DNA from: Prevotellaceae bacterium
Lineage (GTDB): Bacteria > Bacteroidota > Bacteroidia > Bacteroidales > UBA932
Assembly: GCA_031266015.1 (NCBI GenBank)
Contig: JAISBU010000004.1
Coordinates: 79,521-143,520 of the forward strand
DNA length: 64,000 bases
Direction of reading: 5' to 3'
Shown: positions 34,613-45,252 of the stretch, in pieces
Layout of the letters: every line of letters starts with the position of its first letter
Position numbering within the stretch: position 1 is the stretch's first letter
Made by a program: the position numbers and the translations under genes
The notes under the pieces: model-generated
Seen by the model: the letters and a program-made list of their open reading frames with translations, nothing else
Told to the model about the DNA's origin: nothing
The model's database searches: none

Positions 34613-37459
34613 ATGGAATCGCAATTTATTGATATTAAGGGAGCCAGGGTTCACAACCTAAAGAATATAGAGGTCAGCATACCCCGTAATAAGCTGGTGG
34701 TAATCACCGGATTGTCGGGTTCCGGAAAAAGCACGCTGGCTTTTGACACGCTTTTTGCGGAGGGACAGCGTCGCTACGTGGAGAGCCTGTCGGCATACGC
34801 CAGGCAGTTTTTGGGACGTATGAACAAGCCTGAGGTAGACAGCATTTTAGGAATCCCGCCCGCCATTGCCATTGAGCAAAAGGTAAATACCCGCAACCCG
34901 CGCTCTACGGTTGGAACCTCCACCGAAATTTACGATTACATCAAGCTGCTTTTTGCCCGCATAGGGCATACCTGCTCTCCCGTTTCGGGTAACGAGGTTA
35001 AGGCGCACAGCGTAGACGATGTAGTAAAATACATTGCCTCTTTGCCCGAGGGTACACGAAGCATGATGCTGGTTCCCCTGTTCCTGTCCGAAGGTATGGG
35101 GCTGATTGAAAAGCTGACGCTGCTGGTACAGGAAGGTTTTTCTCGTATTTGCATTCCTAGTCAGGAGGATAAAAATGAGCTGGTAGTGGTTGATGTGGAG
35201 GACTTTTTGAAGGATATGCCCAAAAAGACCCCAGCGGAATTTAAGCAGGACATTTTTGTTGTAGTAGACCGCCTAAGCGCCGCCGCTGACGAAGATTCGT
35301 TATCCCGTTACGGCGACTCGGCGCAAACCGCTTTTAGCGAAGGCCGGGGGCAGATGGTAGCTACCGGCTACCCTGCCAAGATAGCTAAGAACGGGCAGCC
35401 GGAAGGGAAGCATTTCAGCAATCGCTTTGAGCTTGACGGCATAACGTTTGAGCTGCCTTCGGAGCACCTGTTCAGCTTCAACAACCCGTTGGGCGCATGT
35501 CCCCGTTGCGAAGGATATGGCCGTATTGTGGGCATTGACGAAGATTTGGTGGTGCCCGACAAAACAAAATCTGTGTACGATGAGGCCGTTGCCTGCTGGA
35601 AAGGAGAGCAAATGAGCTGGTTCAAAGAGCAGTTTATTAAGCAAGCCGCAAAGGTCGACTTCCCTATTCACAAGCCTTACCTGGAGCTAAAGCCTGAGCA
35701 GAAAAAGTTCCTGTGGCAAGGTAAAGGCACGTATGGCGGATTAAAAGCCTTTTTTGCGGAGCTGGAGGCTAACCGGTACAAGATTCAATACCGCGTAATG
35801 CTGGCTCGCTATACGGGCAAAACAACTTGCCCCGAATGTGAGGGTACCCGCCTGCGTAAGGAGGCGCTTTACGTAAAGGTTGGCGGCAAAGATATTAGCC
35901 AGCTGGTAAAATATTCGGTGGATGATTTGGGCGCTTTCTTCACTAACCTGCACCTGGACGAGCACGAATTGGAAATCGCAAGCCGTACGCTTACCGAAAT
36001 CAAGAATCGCTTACAGTTTTTACAGGATGTAGGCCTTGGCTACCTTACGCTCAACCGGTTGAGCAATACGCTCAGCGGGGGCGAAAGTCAACGTATTAAC
36101 CTGGCCACCTCGCTGGGAAGCAGCCTGGTGGGTTCGCTATACATTTTGGACGAGCCCAGCATTGGCCTGCATCCCCGTGATACGGGACGATTGGTTAAGG
36201 TGCTGAAGCAGCTGCGCGACCTTGGCAATACGGTAGTGGTGGTAGAGCATGAGGAGGAAATAATGCGGGCTGCCGACGAAATTATCGACATGGGGCCGCT
36301 TGCCGGACGTCATGGCGGAGAGGTGGTGTTTCAAGGTGCAGCGCCGGATAGAAGCCAAAAAATTGATAAGAATAAAAGCCTGACAATCAAGTATTTATCT
36401 GGACAAGAGAAAATTGAAATTCCCCGTACACGTCGTAAGCTGAGCAGCTACATCGAGGTAGTTGGAGCAAGGGAGCACAACTTGAAAAATGTCAACGTAA
36501 AGTTCCCGCTGGGGGGGATAGTTGCCGTTACGGGGGTGAGCGGATCCGGAAAATCATCCCTGGTAAAAGGGATTCTCTACCCTGCCCTCAACCGGATAAT
36601 CAACCTTACGGGAATTGAAAAGCCCGGCGTACACGAAAAGCTGCAAGGAGATATTAAGCGCATAAAGAACGTGGAAATGGTGGATCAAAATCCCATTGGC
36701 CGCAGCAGCCGCAGCAATCCGGTTACCTACATTAAGGCTTACGATGATATCCGGAAGCTGTATGCCGACCAACCCTACGCCAAGCAGTGCGGCTACACCC
36801 CATCGCATTTTTCTTTCAACATTGACGGCGGGCGTTGTGACGAGTGTCAGGGCGATGGTTTTATTACCGTAGAAATGCAGTTTATGGCAAACGTCACTTT
36901 GGTATGTGAAACCTGTGGCGGCAAGCGATTTAAGCCTGATTTACTGGAGGTTAAGTATAAGGGTTACAGCATTAGCGATGTGCTGGAGTTTACCGTAAAT
37001 CAAGCAATAGAGTTTTTTGAAGCGCAAAGCGATAGCGTAGCAAAGAAGATTGCCGAGCGTTTGCGTCCTTTGCAAAATGTGGGTCTAGGCTACATTAAGC
37101 TGGGGCAAAGCAGCAGTACGCTATCGGGCGGAGAAAGTCAACGGGTAAAGCTGGCCTCGTTCCTCACACGAGAGAATACTCCCGATCCGCTGCTGTTTAT
37201 TTTTGACGAACCAACAACCGGACTTCACTTTCATGACATAAAGAAGCTGCTGGAGGTGTTTAATGCGCTTATAGACCGTGGACATTCGGTAGTAGTAGTG
37301 GAGCATAACATGGAGGTAGTAAAGAGCGCCGACTGGGTTATTGATCTTGGCCCCGAAGGTGGCGAGGCGGGAGGTTTCCTATGCTTTAGCGGTACTCCCG
37401 AAGAGCTGGCCAAGCATAAGGAGCTGCATACGGGAAGGTATTTATCCGAAAAGTTGTAA
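34613..37459 (+). CDS. uvrA: Excinuclease ABC subunit A
   Basis: 948 residues, full length. Damage-recognition ATPase of nucleotide excision repair, acting as a dimer with UvrB. Two ABC halves with Walker [12 protein letters not shown] and [11 protein letters not shown], signature LSGGESQRI and [12 protein letters not shown], and zinc-binding Cys pairs in [28 protein letters not shown] and [12 protein letters not shown] at 34613 gives the standard N-terminus ([14 protein letters not shown]). Stand-alone gene. Confidence 0.98.
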   Translation: MESQFIDIKGARVHNLKNIEVSIPRNKLVVITGLSGSGKSTLAFDTLFAEGQRRYVESLSAYARQFLGRMNKPEVDSILGIPPAIAIEQKVNTRNPRSTVGTSTEIYDYIKLLFARIGHTCSPVSGNEVKAHSVDDVVKYIASLPEGTRSMMLVPLFLSEGMGLIEKLTLLVQEGFSRICIPSQEDKNELVVVDVEDFLKDMPKKTPAEFKQDIFVVVDRLSAAADEDSLSRYGDSAQTAFSEGRGQMVATGYPAKIAKNGQPEGKHFSNRFELDGITFELPSEHLFSFNNPLGACPRCEGYGRIVGIDEDLVVPDKTKSVYDEAVACWKGEQMSWFKEQFIKQAAKVDFPIHKPYLELKPEQKKFLWQGKGTYGGLKAFFAELEANRYKIQYRVMLARYTGKTTCPECEGTRLRKEALYVKVGGKDISQLVKYSVDDLGAFFTNLHLDEHELEIASRTLTEIKNRLQFLQDVGLGYLTLNRLSNTLSGGESQRINLATSLGSSLVGSLYILDEPSIGLHPRDTGRLVKVLKQLRDLGNTVVVVEHEEEIMRAADEIIDMGPLAGRHGGEVVFQGAAPDRSQKIDKNKSLTIKYLSGQEKIEIPRTRRKLSSYIEVVGAREHNLKNVNVKFPLGGIVAVTGVSGSGKSSLVKGILYPALNRIINLTGIEKPGVHEKLQGDIKRIKNVEMVDQNPIGRSSRSNPVTYIKAYDDIRKLYADQPYAKQCGYTPSHFSFNIDGGRCDECQGDGFITVEMQFMANVTLVCETCGGKRFKPDLLEVKYKGYSISDVLEFTVNQAIEFFEAQSDSVAKKIAERLRPLQNVGLGYIKLGQSSSTLSGGESQRVKLASFLTRENTPDPLLFIFDEPTTGLHFHDIKKLLEVFNALIDRGHSVVVVEHNMEVVKSADWVIDLGPEGGEAGGFLCFSGTPEELAKHKELHTGRYLSEKL

Positions 37460-37557
37460 GCAAAGATAACGCCGCCTTAACCATTTGGCAATCAGTTGTA
37501 TATAAAAACTAATAAGTCCACAGGTATGTTTATCCATGGATTTATTTTAGTCTTAAC

Positions 37558-37677
37558 TTAAGCAAAATCCGTACTATCGTATACGCAACTTTCCTCAAGT
37601 ACAGCAGGTACGGAATGACAGCTGACGATGCTTACCGCCGCCAGCGCCATAATAGCAAATATGAGGAAACCTTGCAC
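37558..37677 (-). CDS. Possible 39-residue lipoprotein
   Basis: A short frame with a GTG start ending at 37677, five bases after the stop of the 186-residue lipoprotein gene. It reads a hydrophobic FLIFAIMALAAVSIVSC with a lipobox-like end (SIVSC), then HSVPAVLEESCVYDSTDFA. The composition and tight coupling suggest a tiny lipoprotein, but the GTG start and short length leave it uncertain. Confidence 0.35.
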   Translation of the reverse strand: MQGFLIFAIMALAAVSIVSCHSVPAVLEESCVYDSTDFA

Positions 37678-37682
37678 AAGGG

Positions 37683-38243
37683 TTACCTTTTACTCAGCTC
37701 TATGGTAATAGGCTCTGTACGTGGGGATTGGTTAATAATCTGAATTACCCCTATAAGCGAAACCGACAGCTTATTTCCGGTAACTCCAAATACCGTAATG
37801 CTTCCGCCAACTCCATGGTATGGCCTTCCATCTATGGTGCAGTATGGCGTACCGGTCATGGTAAGAGTACCCAAAGAGCCTATTTGCGTAACCTGATTTG
37901 AAGCAACATTAAAGGCTGTACCTTTTACTGTGCTGGATGTTCCGCCAACCCATACAGGTCCGTTCACTTCTGTCAAATCTTTGGTGGTGAAAACGATGTC
38001 TAACAATACCGCAAGGGAGTCAAAGGTTTGTTGTCCGGCGTCAATAATGACAACGCTGTCGCTCAGGCTCACTGCTACGTTAACATTTTTGTTAACCTGG
38101 CTACCAATGGTAACCGTTCCCACGTAACTGCCAACCAAGGTATCCGCAGGTGTAGGAGTAGAGGGTTTATCATCAGAACAAGCGCCGGCAAATAAGGCTA
38201 CTCCGGCAAAAAAGCCAATCAGTGATTTCAGGTTAGTTTTCAT
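37683..38243 (-). CDS. Secreted lipoprotein, calycin-like or beta-sandwich, function unknown
   Basis: 186 residues. Lipoprotein signal: FAGVALFAGACSDDKPST, with the lipidated Cys at about residue 22 and a Ser/Asp-rich +2 region. The rest is beta-rich: VGSYVGTVTIGSQVNKNVNV, GTLTMTGTPYCTIDGRPYHG and GSITVFGVTGNKLSVSLIG, resembling the calycin-like lipoprotein domains common in Bacteroidota. No substrate can be inferred. Lies 33 bases downstream of trpS's... opposite: its upstream neighbour on this strand is trpS's stop region, with a 33-base gap between the two genes. Confidence 0.6.
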   Translation of the reverse strand: MKTNLKSLIGFFAGVALFAGACSDDKPSTPTPADTLVGSYVGTVTIGSQVNKNVNVAVSLSDSVVIIDAGQQTFDSLAVLLDIVFTTKDLTEVNGPVWVGGTSSTVKGTAFNVASNQVTQIGSLGTLTMTGTPYCTIDGRPYHGVGGSITVFGVTGNKLSVSLIGVIQIINQSPRTEPITIELSKR

Positions 38244-38276
38244 AGACTTTGCTCAAAAAAAAATTACATCAAAACA

Positions 38277-39260
38277 CTATAGTAGTTTGAATCCCATTAT
38301 TTTTTTCATTTCCACAAGGTTCTTAGCCGCGCTTTCACGTGCTTTTTCGGCTCCTATTTTTCGCACCTTGTACAGGTATTGCCCGTCTTTCGTTATGTCC
38401 AATATGCGCTCACGAATCGGCAGGGTAACTTTGCAAATATCGTCAGCCAGCTGATTTTTCATATCGCCGTAGCGAATGGCGCCCGCTGCGTAGGCTTCTT
38501 TATAGTGATTGACCACTTCGGGGGTTGACACTACATTCAAAATGGCAAACAGGTTTTTTACGGGTTCGCTCATTTCGTCGGACTTCTCTCCTGTATCTGT
38601 CACCGCTTTCTTAACCTTTTTACGAATGGTAGCCTCATCGTCCATCAGGTAAAGGCCGTTACCCTCACTCTTTCCCATTTTTCCGCTTCCGTCCAATCCC
38701 GGAATTTTGATAAGCTCGCTGCCAAAGTTGTAGGCATCCGGCTCCGGGAAGAAGGGAGTATTGTACATATTGTTGAAACGACGGGCGTACACTCTTGTCA
38801 TCTCCAAGTGCTGCTCCTGGTCTTTGCCCACGGGTACTTTGGTAGCCTTGTGGATGAGAATATCTACGGCCATAAGTACGGGGTAGGTGAGCAATCCCGC
38901 GTTTACGTTATGTGGATGCTTACGCACTTTTTCCTTGAATGATGCTGTGCGCTCCAGCTCTCCTATGTAGGCCAGCATATTCAGCAATACGTACATTTCA
39001 GAGACTTCGGGAATGTCGCTCTGCACAAAAATGGTGGCTTTCTCCGGATCTAATCCCGATGCCAAATACTCTGCCAGCACCTGCTGTACATTTCCGTGCA
39101 AATTCTCTGCCGTAGGATGTGTGGTAAGCGAGTGCAAATCTGCAATAAAGAAGAGGCAACGGTTGCTCTCCTGCATTTTTATAAAGTTCTTGAGCGCTCC
39201 ATAGTAGTTACCCAAGTGCAAATTTCCTGTTGAACGTATGCCGCTAACGACTGTTTCCAT
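38277..39260 (-). CDS. trpS: Tryptophanyl-tRNA synthetase
   Basis: 327 residues from ATG 39260 (an open frame extends 75 bases further but adds a non-family stretch). Class I signatures GNLHLGNYYGALKNF (HIGH-like) and KMGKSEGNGLYL (KMSKS-like) are intact, plus FIADLHSLTTHP and VPVGKDQEQHLEMTR. Charges tRNA-Trp. It marks the left end of the chromosomal backbone before the accessory region. Confidence 0.97.
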   Translation of the reverse strand: METVVSGIRSTGNLHLGNYYGALKNFIKMQESNRCLFFIADLHSLTTHPTAENLHGNVQQVLAEYLASGLDPEKATIFVQSDIPEVSEMYVLLNMLAYIGELERTASFKEKVRKHPHNVNAGLLTYPVLMAVDILIHKATKVPVGKDQEQHLEMTRVYARRFNNMYNTPFFPEPDAYNFGSELIKIPGLDGSGKMGKSEGNGLYLMDDEATIRKKVKKAVTDTGEKSDEMSEPVKNLFAILNVVSTPEVVNHYKEAYAAGAIRYGDMKNQLADDICKVTLPIRERILDITKDGQYLYKVRKIGAEKARESAAKNLVEMKKIMGFKLL

Positions 39261-39402
39261 TGAATAATTAATAGTTGAGAATGGATAATTGATAAAAAAT
39301 ATATAATTTAACCTAAGCCTGTTTTTTTGCTTCAATAGTCTGTTTTATAGGTTATTGAAGTTTTTAATTTGTATTTTTATACCTTCCTAAGGATGCCATA
39401 AC

Positions 39403-40037
39403 TTGGTAAAATATGTACTTTTGCGATACAAATGTGATACAAAATTTACCGCCAAGAAAGCCCGCTTCTCCCTCGTTTACAACCACCGCGTCAGGAAGCT
39501 GGCGGCCACTGAAAAAGCCCCCATTCACGTGGAGGTGTACTTCTCGCGCACGGTGCGCAGCCACGTGGATACCAACGTGGCGGTGGAGTTCTGCTACTGG
39601 AACGCCAGGGCAAAGGTACTCAAAAAAACTCACCCGAACTACATCGTGCTGTACCAAATGCTCAAGCAGACGGTGGACAGCCTTGAAAAGTTTGAGCTGT
39701 CGCTGATTAACCGGGGGCGGGAGGGCAAGGGGAAGCGCGTAGTCCATTGTAGAGAAGTACCTAAGGCTGTACCCCGACCAGCCCACCGTTTTCCCGCCCG
39801 AAACCCGCAGCGCGCTGGACTACTACCTCAAGCAGGTGGCCAAAAAGGTGGGCGTTGAGCGCAATCTCTTTTTTCACATGCGCGGCACACCTGCGAGTGC
39901 TGGCGGACATCAGCGCCAACCCCTGCCTGATAATGGACATTATAGGGCATAATTCTAATAAAACCTCCATGATTTACATCCACAGCTTGAGCGAGCGGGT
40001 GAAGAGGCAGCTGCAAAGCTTGACGTGGAAGTGGTAG
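39403..40037 (+). pseudogene. Degraded tyrosine recombinase / integrase
   Basis: Fragments of one recombinase in three frames. 39403-39740 encodes an N-terminal arm-DNA-binding domain (EKAPIHVEVYFSRTVRSHVD ... KKTHPNYIVLYQMLKQTVDSLEKF). A frame change near 39740 gives LRLYPDQPTVFPPETRSALD and KKVGVERNLFFHMR; a further change near 39868 gives the catalytic end HLRVLADISANPCLIMDII, then GHNSNKTSMIYIHSLSERV, with the His box and the Tyr nucleophile. The length (~635 bases) is half of a normal ~400-residue integrase, so internal deletion plus two frameshifts. It sits between trpS and the accessory region, as an old insertion gene would. Confidence 0.75.
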
Positions 40038-40103
40038 GGTTACGGTAGCGATTTTTTGCCCAACCACTACGAAAAGCAAGTTCCACATTGCCTCTCCATC
40101 GCG

Positions 40104-40137
40104 AAAAGCAGCCCATTTTTGAAAATGAGCTGCTTTT
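40104..40137 (+). terminator. Hairpin in the gap between integrase remnant and the PKD gene
   Basis: AAAAGCAGC (40104-40112) pairs with GCTGCTTTT (40129-40137), with inner CATTTT/AAAATG. The stem ends in a T-run. The rest of the 415-base gap (40038-40452) shows no gene. Confidence 0.45.
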
Positions 40138-40452
40138 ACCTTGCTCAAGGGCTGCCTGCGCCTATGTTTCGCTATACGCCGCCTGCTTTTCCCTACCCAC
40201 CTTGTAAAAGCAACCACCCTAAAGTCTGCTGAACAGCATGATGCTGAAATACTGTTTGAAAATCAGCTGTTTAGTGGATTAAGCATCAGCTAAAGTGTTA
40301 AATATCACGGCAAAAAGGTAGGCGCTATTGCTATAACGACCGCCAATAGCTACTTTTATCATCTGGAAGCACGCTAAAATTACGGCGTAAAGCAGCTAAA
40401 TGTCGTAGGTAGCGCTACACTTCAAGTGTCGTAAACGTGTAAACTTAGGGCT

Positions 40453-42051
40453 ATGCGGCACAAAAAACTTTTCCTCATTCTCCTTTGCCTGTCAGCGGCA
40501 ACTCCTACCCCTGCGCAGTGTCCGCGCAGCATTACCCTGCTGGGCGGCGCTACCGTTTGTGCGCTTGGCAGCAGCGGACAGGTGCGGCTGGCTACTGCTG
40601 TGGGCGTTCGGGTGGAGTGCTGGAGCTACAGCAGCAACGCCCTGTTCAGCGAGCAGACGGACGACTACGCCGCCAAAACTTCCTACTACCCGTACAGCAA
40701 CCTTACGCAGCCGCGCTACTTTCGCGTGCGCTACTACGACAGCGTGTGCAACGTTACGGCGACCAGCGGCGTAGCTGAAATCAAGGTAGATGCCGTTTCG
40801 GTGGCGGATAGCGTAGGCGGCGCTGCCGAGCACTGCTTGGGGCAGGCCAACGGAACGCTGACGCTATCGGGCAGCACGAGCAGCGTACAGGGTTGGCAAC
40901 AGCGCGAGGAAAATGAAGCATGGCAGAATATTGCGCAAACCAGCACCAGCTTGAGCTACGCTAACCTAACCAGCAGCACCTACTACCGTAGCGTAGTAAA
41001 GAATGGCGTATGCCCTGCTGCTACCACCGACAGCGTACTTGTTACCGTCAACCCCCTTCCACAAGCACAATTCACGGTTCCCGACGTATGCCTGAGCGAG
41101 GCAAGCCGCTTTACTGACGCTTCTACGGTGAGCAGCGGCTACCTCGTGAGCCACGAGTGGAACTTCGGCAACGGCGCCACCTCCACCGCCACCAACCCGC
41201 AGCACACCTACCTCGACCCCATTACCTACGCGGTAACGCTCAAGGTTACCAGCAGCAAGGGCTGCACGCACCAGGTGCAGCGGGAAACGAAAGTACACGT
41301 GCTTCCAAAAGCTGACTTTGCGGCCAGCCACGTGTGCGTGGGCAAGCCTAGCGTATTTACCAGCCTGTCCAGCGTGGCTTCGGGTGAGAATTTGCTGCAC
41401 ACGTGGAGGTTTAACGATGAAGCTACCGCCAACCTCAAAAATCCCACCCACACCTTTGCCGCTGACGGTAGCCAGCAAGTGTGGCTATGGGTGCAGAGCG
41501 AGCTGGGCGGGTGTAAAGATTCCGTAGAAAAAACGGTGGGCGTGTATCCGCTGCCGTTAGCCTACGCCGGGCGCGACACCACCGTAGAGCTAGGGTACAG
41601 CGTGGAGTTAAGCGCCAGTGGCGGTATTTTTTACAGCTGGCTAACCGCGCCTGGCATAGCCACCACTGACGTTGGCAACCCCGTAGTAGCGCCCACCACC
41701 GCCACGCAGTACGTGGTGCGGGTGGAAGACGAGCACGGCTGCGTAGCCTACGACAGCGTAACGGTGCGCGTAAGGGACACGCAGCGCGTAACACCCTCCA
41801 CCATTATTACCCCTGACGGCAACGGCGAGAACGATACGTGGGTGGTACGCAACATTGAACATTACCCTAACGCACGGGTGCGCGTGCTGGACGCGCGGGG
41901 CGCGGTGGTGCTCGACCGCACCGGCTACAAAAACGACTGGGACGTTCGCAACAGCAACGGCGATACGCTGCCCGGCGGCACCTACTACTACATCATTACG
42001 TTTGGCGATACGGGAAAGCTATACAAAGGAGCGATTACCGTGCTAAGGTAA
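40453..42051 (+). CDS. Secreted PKD-domain protein with T9SS type B sorting domain
   Basis: 532 residues. Signal peptide (LFLILLCLSAATPTPAQ), an Ig-like region, then two PKD domains (about 205-380: SHEWNFGNGATSTATNPQHTY and LHTWRFNDEATANLKNPTHTF). The C-terminal ~85 residues are a gliding-motility/CHU_C type B sorting domain (TPDGNGENDTWVVRNIEHYP ... GGTYYYIITFGD). Exported by the type IX system and left on the surface or released. First gene of a rightward series running to ~59400; the next gene starts 26 bases later. Confidence 0.8.
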   Translation: MRHKKLFLILLCLSAATPTPAQCPRSITLLGGATVCALGSSGQVRLATAVGVRVECWSYSSNALFSEQTDDYAAKTSYYPYSNLTQPRYFRVRYYDSVCNVTATSGVAEIKVDAVSVADSVGGAAEHCLGQANGTLTLSGSTSSVQGWQQREENEAWQNIAQTSTSLSYANLTSSTYYRSVVKNGVCPAATTDSVLVTVNPLPQAQFTVPDVCLSEASRFTDASTVSSGYLVSHEWNFGNGATSTATNPQHTYLDPITYAVTLKVTSSKGCTHQVQRETKVHVLPKADFAASHVCVGKPSVFTSLSSVASGENLLHTWRFNDEATANLKNPTHTFAADGSQQVWLWVQSELGGCKDSVEKTVGVYPLPLAYAGRDTTVELGYSVELSASGGIFYSWLTAPGIATTDVGNPVVAPTTATQYVVRVEDEHGCVAYDSVTVRVRDTQRVTPSTIITPDGNGENDTWVVRNIEHYPNARVRVLDARGAVVLDRTGYKNDWDVRNSNGDTLPGGTYYYIITFGDTGKLYKGAITVLR

Positions 42052-42077
42052 GGCTTAACCCGTAAACTTAAAAAGTT

Positions 42078-43204
42078 ATGAAAATGAAATGCTTGACTTG
42101 TAAAATTGTTGTGGCGGTGGTGGTGCTGCTGGTTTCCGCCCTATGCCACAGCGCCTACGCCCAGGTGGGCATTAACACCACCACCCCCGACAGCACTGCG
42201 CTGCTGGATATTCACTTTAGCGGCACAGGGCAGGTCGGGGTTTTATTTCCAAATGTGGTTGATAGCCTACGAAAAGCGAAGAAGCCCAACGTAAGCGATG
42301 GCATGGTGGTGTTTGACCGCAAGCGGAAAATGTTCTACTACTACGATGACCACTTGAAGGAGTGGGTAGCCATGACCCCCTTCGGAGCGGTACATGACGA
42401 CAACGAGCTCATCGACATTCGTCCACAGAACAGCGAGGTGAACACCCTAAACATGAGCCTTGGGCTGCCCGCTGGCGAAACTGCCACCGCTAAGCTGGAC
42501 GTGAACGGCAGCGTGAGGGTGCGGAAAAACATGAAGGTAGAGGGCAGCGACACCATACAGCAAAGCTTAGCTGTAAACGGCGCAGCTACGCTAAAGCAAA
42601 GCTTACAAGTTAACGGAAATACAACGCTACAGCAGAACTTGCAGGTAGCTGGTAGCACAACGCTGCAAAATCCAACCACTATAAATAGCACGCTGACGGT
42701 AAACAGCAGCATTAACGCTAAAAACGATACGGTAGCGGCTAAAACATTTGTGGGCTATGGCATAACCCCTGTGGGCGGAATCATGATGTGGTCGGGGAGT
42801 ACAGCCGACTTTGACGCTTCGGGAAATGGGAAAGCCAGCACAAAAATGGACGGTTGGGCGTTGTGCAACGGCGCTAATGGAACACCTAACCTGAAAGGGC
42901 GGTTTATAGTAGGCTACAATCCTGACGAGGTAGACTACAATGAGATAAAAAAACTGGAGGTGCAAAACAAGTATCCCTAACAGGTTACCAAATGCCAAGA
43001 CACTCTCACTTTTCATTAAAAGTAAATGGTGATGATGATGCATCGGGAAATTACTATTTAAGCAGTACAAGAACGCTTGATAGCCCTGATGGAGTAACGG
43101 AACCTAAAGGCACTGAAGGAAGAACAGGTTGGTCTGGCGACGGCCAGCCCCACGAAAACCGCCCACCCTACTATGTTTTGGCCTTTATCATGCGCGTACA
43201 GTAA
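42078..43204 (+). CDS. Secreted tail-collar protein, copy 1 (split by a frameshift)
   Basis: Signal peptide ends SAYAQVGINTT. Then a long stalk of short repeats (KQSLQVNGNTTLQQNLQV-type, probably a trimeric beta-helix) and a phage tail-collar domain (VGGIMMWSG, GWALCNG, GRFIVGY). The frame ends at 42980. One base less in the run AAAAAAA (42947-42953) breaks it: in the other frame the text continues TGGAKQVSLTGYQMPRHSHF, then HENRPPYYVLAFIMRVQ, which is exactly the collar consensus. Restoring one A gives 375 residues, the same length as copy 3. ATA-AAA-AAA is also a slippery A_AAA_AAA heptamer, so programmed -1 frameshifting, phase variation, a true mutation or a sequencing error are all possible. 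Confidence 0.75.
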
Positions 43205-43212
43205 GTTTTACT

Positions 43213-45231
43213 ATGAATACAAAACCCTTTTTCATACCACTACTTTTTGCCCTTTGCAGCCTTTCCGTCCAGGCCCAGCAGCGGGTGGCGGTAGGCATGG
43301 GCGGCAGCGCCGCTGCCCCTCAGGTCATGCTTAAATTCGTTGACGAGAAGGTCATTTTCCCCGAAGGCGTTACCGTTTACCGCAGCGCTGACGGACAGCA
43401 GTGGCAGAGGCTGACGGATAAGCCGCTGAAAATGGGCAGCTACACGCCCACGCAGGCGGAGCTCAAGGCGGACAGCCTGCTACCGCAGTACCTCGACATG
43501 GCCGCCTCGCTGAAGAGCAGCCCACAAGAGGGCGCAGCGCTGCTGGTGGCCATGCTCAAGGCCTTGGAGAGCCTGCCCTTTGCCCGGTACCTGGGCATTG
43601 CATACATAGACGGACAGGTAGAAAATGGACAAACCTACTATTATAAAGTTTGCCGCATGGTAAAAGGCGCAGAGCAGCAGCTGGAGGTTACCGCTCCCGT
43701 AACCATGGCTCCCTTTACCCCCACTGCCCCGCCCGACAGCGTGAAGCTAAACGCCAAAGACGGCGTGGTAACCGTAACGTGGAAGCCCAACCCCCTGCGC
43801 TTCTGGGGGGTCAACGTGTACCGCAGTTCCTCGGTGGATACCGCCTACCGGCAGGTCAATGAGCTGCCCCTAGTGGCCTCCACCCGCCCGGGGCCTGACG
43901 GCAGGGAGGGCTACGCCTCTGAATTTTACGCCGATGCCACCGTTAACAACGCCATGGTGTACCGCTACCGCATAGCGGGTATTGATTTTTTCGGCAGACC
44001 AACGCAGCTGAGCGAGCCCATAGAGGCGCGCCCACTGGACAAAACGCCGCCCCTCTTCCCCGACAAGGTGCAGGGTGAGGTAGACAAGCTGCTGGTCAAC
44101 CTCACGTGGGACAACCATTTGCAGAGCGATGACATGTGGGGCTACTACGTGTACCGCGGCGCCTCGTACTACCAGCCCTTTGCGCGGGTGAGCGCGCTGC
44201 TGCCCGCCACAGCTAACGCCTACACCGATACCGTTGCGGAGTCCGGCAGCTACTACTACTACGTAGCCGCCGTTGACTTTGCCGAGAACGAGGGCAAGTC
44301 CACCAAAATATCGGTGGAAGTTCCCGATGTTTTTCCGCCTGCCAAGCCACGTGTAGCCAGCGTGGTGGCGGATTCAGGGGTCATCACCGTGCGCTGGCAC
44401 CGCAACACCGAAAAGGACTTAGCGGGCTACCAGCTGTACCGCGCCGCCAACGGCGCAGGCTCCTCCGCCTACGTACCCATCAACCCCAAGCCGCTGACCG
44501 ATACCGTCTTTACGGACAAGCTGCCCTTTGTGGCGAAAAACTTTTTCTACTACCGCCTCCACGCCATAGACCATGCCCACAACCGCAGCGAGCCTGCCGA
44601 TGTGGTGTACGCGCGTATGCCCGATGTGGTCGCCCCGCAGCAGCCTTTTATCAAGGAAGTAAAACAGGAGGGCAGCACGTTAGTAGTAGAGTGGCTCCCC
44701 AACACCGATGACGACCTGATGGGCTACCACGTGCGCCGCTTTGAGGCTGACAAAGAGCCTGCCAGCGCAGCGCAGGTGAACGCCTCGCTGCTGGGCAGGC
44801 AAGCGTTCCGCTTCACCGACCGCTTCCTCTCGCCCAACGTGCTGTACAAGTACTACCTTACCGCCGTGGACAGCAGCGGCAACGCCTCCGTTCCATCGGG
44901 CTACTACGGCGCGCAACTATCCAGGGACGAGGGGGAAAGCGTAGGCGTGGGGCAGCTCAAGGCGAAGTACAACGCCCGAAAAAAGGCGGTGGAGCTGACG
45001 TGGGAGATAACTGAGGACAACGCAGCGGGCTACAGGGGCTGCGTGGTGTACCGCCGCGCAGCCGATGGAGCATTTACGCCGCTCAACGGGCTGGAAAAAA
45101 TCTTGAAATATAAGGACAGCTCCGTAACCCCCGGCGAGCGGTACGGCTACCAAATACGCACCTACACGGAGGGCGGACACAACGCCCGCTCGCTGACGGT
45201 GGAGGTGGTAGTGCCGGAAAAGAAAAAGTAG
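43213..45231 (+). CDS. Secreted multi-fibronectin-III protein
   Basis: 672 residues from ATG 43213 (MNTKPFFIPLLFALCSLSVQ signal peptide, cleaved near QAQQ). At least five fibronectin type III-like repeats follow (e.g. PPDSVKLNAKDGVVTVTWKP, VNLTWDNHLQSDDMWGYYVY, VRWHRNTEKDLAGYQLYRA, VVEWLPNTDDDLMGYHVRRF, AVELTWEITEDNAAGYRGCV). No T9SS sorting domain is seen. It resembles adhesive or scaffold proteins of Bacteroidota surface clusters. It sits directly between the first collar copy and the giant PKD gene. Confidence 0.75.
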   Translation: MNTKPFFIPLLFALCSLSVQAQQRVAVGMGGSAAAPQVMLKFVDEKVIFPEGVTVYRSADGQQWQRLTDKPLKMGSYTPTQAELKADSLLPQYLDMAASLKSSPQEGAALLVAMLKALESLPFARYLGIAYIDGQVENGQTYYYKVCRMVKGAEQQLEVTAPVTMAPFTPTAPPDSVKLNAKDGVVTVTWKPNPLRFWGVNVYRSSSVDTAYRQVNELPLVASTRPGPDGREGYASEFYADATVNNAMVYRYRIAGIDFFGRPTQLSEPIEARPLDKTPPLFPDKVQGEVDKLLVNLTWDNHLQSDDMWGYYVYRGASYYQPFARVSALLPATANAYTDTVAESGSYYYYVAAVDFAENEGKSTKISVEVPDVFPPAKPRVASVVADSGVITVRWHRNTEKDLAGYQLYRAANGAGSSAYVPINPKPLTDTVFTDKLPFVAKNFFYYRLHAIDHAHNRSEPADVVYARMPDVVAPQQPFIKEVKQEGSTLVVEWLPNTDDDLMGYHVRRFEADKEPASAAQVNASLLGRQAFRFTDRFLSPNVLYKYYLTAVDSSGNASVPSGYYGAQLSRDEGESVGVGQLKAKYNARKKAVELTWEITEDNAAGYRGCVVYRRAADGAFTPLNGLEKILKYKDSSVTPGERYGYQIRTYTEGGHNARSLTVEVVVPEKKK

Positions 45232-45252
45232 ACTATTTTTTTGCTAAACAAA

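Noticed and set aside
39828..40217. Minus-strand open frame of 129 codons
   Set aside because: Shadow of the decayed integrase and its downstream hairpin.
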